From NCBI GenBank assembly GCA_963971285.1, contig OZ020250.1:17140783-17204782 (forward strand): DNA of 64,000 bases, read 5' to 3'. Source of the DNA: Astropecten irregularis (taxonomy: Eukaryota > Echinodermata > Asteroidea > Paxillosida > Astropectinidae). Positions 63,961 to 64,000 of this stretch are shown in pieces. The first letter of the stretch is position 1; every line of letters begins with the position of its first letter. Made by a program: the position numbers and the translations under genes. A model generated the notes under the pieces. That model was not told the origin of the DNA. It saw only the letters and a list, made by a program, of their open reading frames with translations, and ran no database searches.

Positions 63961-64000
63961 GGGTCGATTTCAAGAAGCCTTACGGTTGATCGTAACTCAA
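63961..64000. mobile_element. Palindromic MITE, family E, copy 8 (cut by window end)
   Basis: GGGTCGATTTCAAGAAGCCT followed by TACGGTTGATCGTAACTCAA, the left arm of the family. The rest lies outside the window. Confidence 0.8.

Overview
The window is eukaryotic genomic DNA from an animal, most likely a non-vertebrate deuterostome. An ambulacrarian (echinoderm or hemichordate) is my best guess. Coding density is very low: I can support only one protein-coding gene, and most of the rest is non-coding DNA packed with short inverted-repeat transposons and tRNA-derived repeats. The octamer TAGGCCTA is about tenfold over-represented (10 exact copies against roughly one expected). From memory I associate that excess with ambulacrarian genomes. 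Species assignment is inference.

The gene is an Mnx (motor neuron and pancreas homeobox, Hb9) orthologue on the minus strand. It has three coding exons: exon 1 at 58041-58620, exon 2 at 20675-20835 and exon 3 at 19300-19752. Splice sites, phases and an in-frame stop just upstream of the ATG all agree, giving a 397-residue protein. Intron 1 is 37,205 bp and intron 2 is 922 bp. The protein has an eh1-like N-terminal motif, a proline/alanine-rich middle, the Mnx pre-homeodomain block, a Q50 homeodomain split between positions 44 and 45, and a very acidic C-terminal tail. Two CCAAT boxes, a CRE-like site and a TATA-like site lie 310-395 bp upstream of the ATG and suggest the promoter.

Layout: 1-19299 is the 3' flank of Mnx, with many MITEs, tRNA-like repeats and a tandem array of tRNA-like units at 5086-5505. 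19300-20835 holds exons 3 and 2. 20836-58040 is the giant intron, holding at least seven copies of one TTAA-flanked MITE family, further MITEs, a 79-bp minisatellite, and repeat-poor stretches that are the natural places to look for Mnx enhancers. 58041-58620 is exon 1. 58621-64000 is the promoter region and upstream flank.

The most striking feature outside the gene is the repeat landscape. At least four families of 345-390 bp elements share TTAA ends and an AGG start (piggyBac-like hallmarks). One is nested inside a tRNA-related SINE at a site that can be read at near-nucleotide level from uninterrupted copies in the same window. I found no RNA gene that looks functional, no transposase or reverse transcriptase ORF, and no CRISPR or prokaryotic feature. 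The remaining open reading frames are short, low-complexity or lie in repeats, and I do not call them genes.
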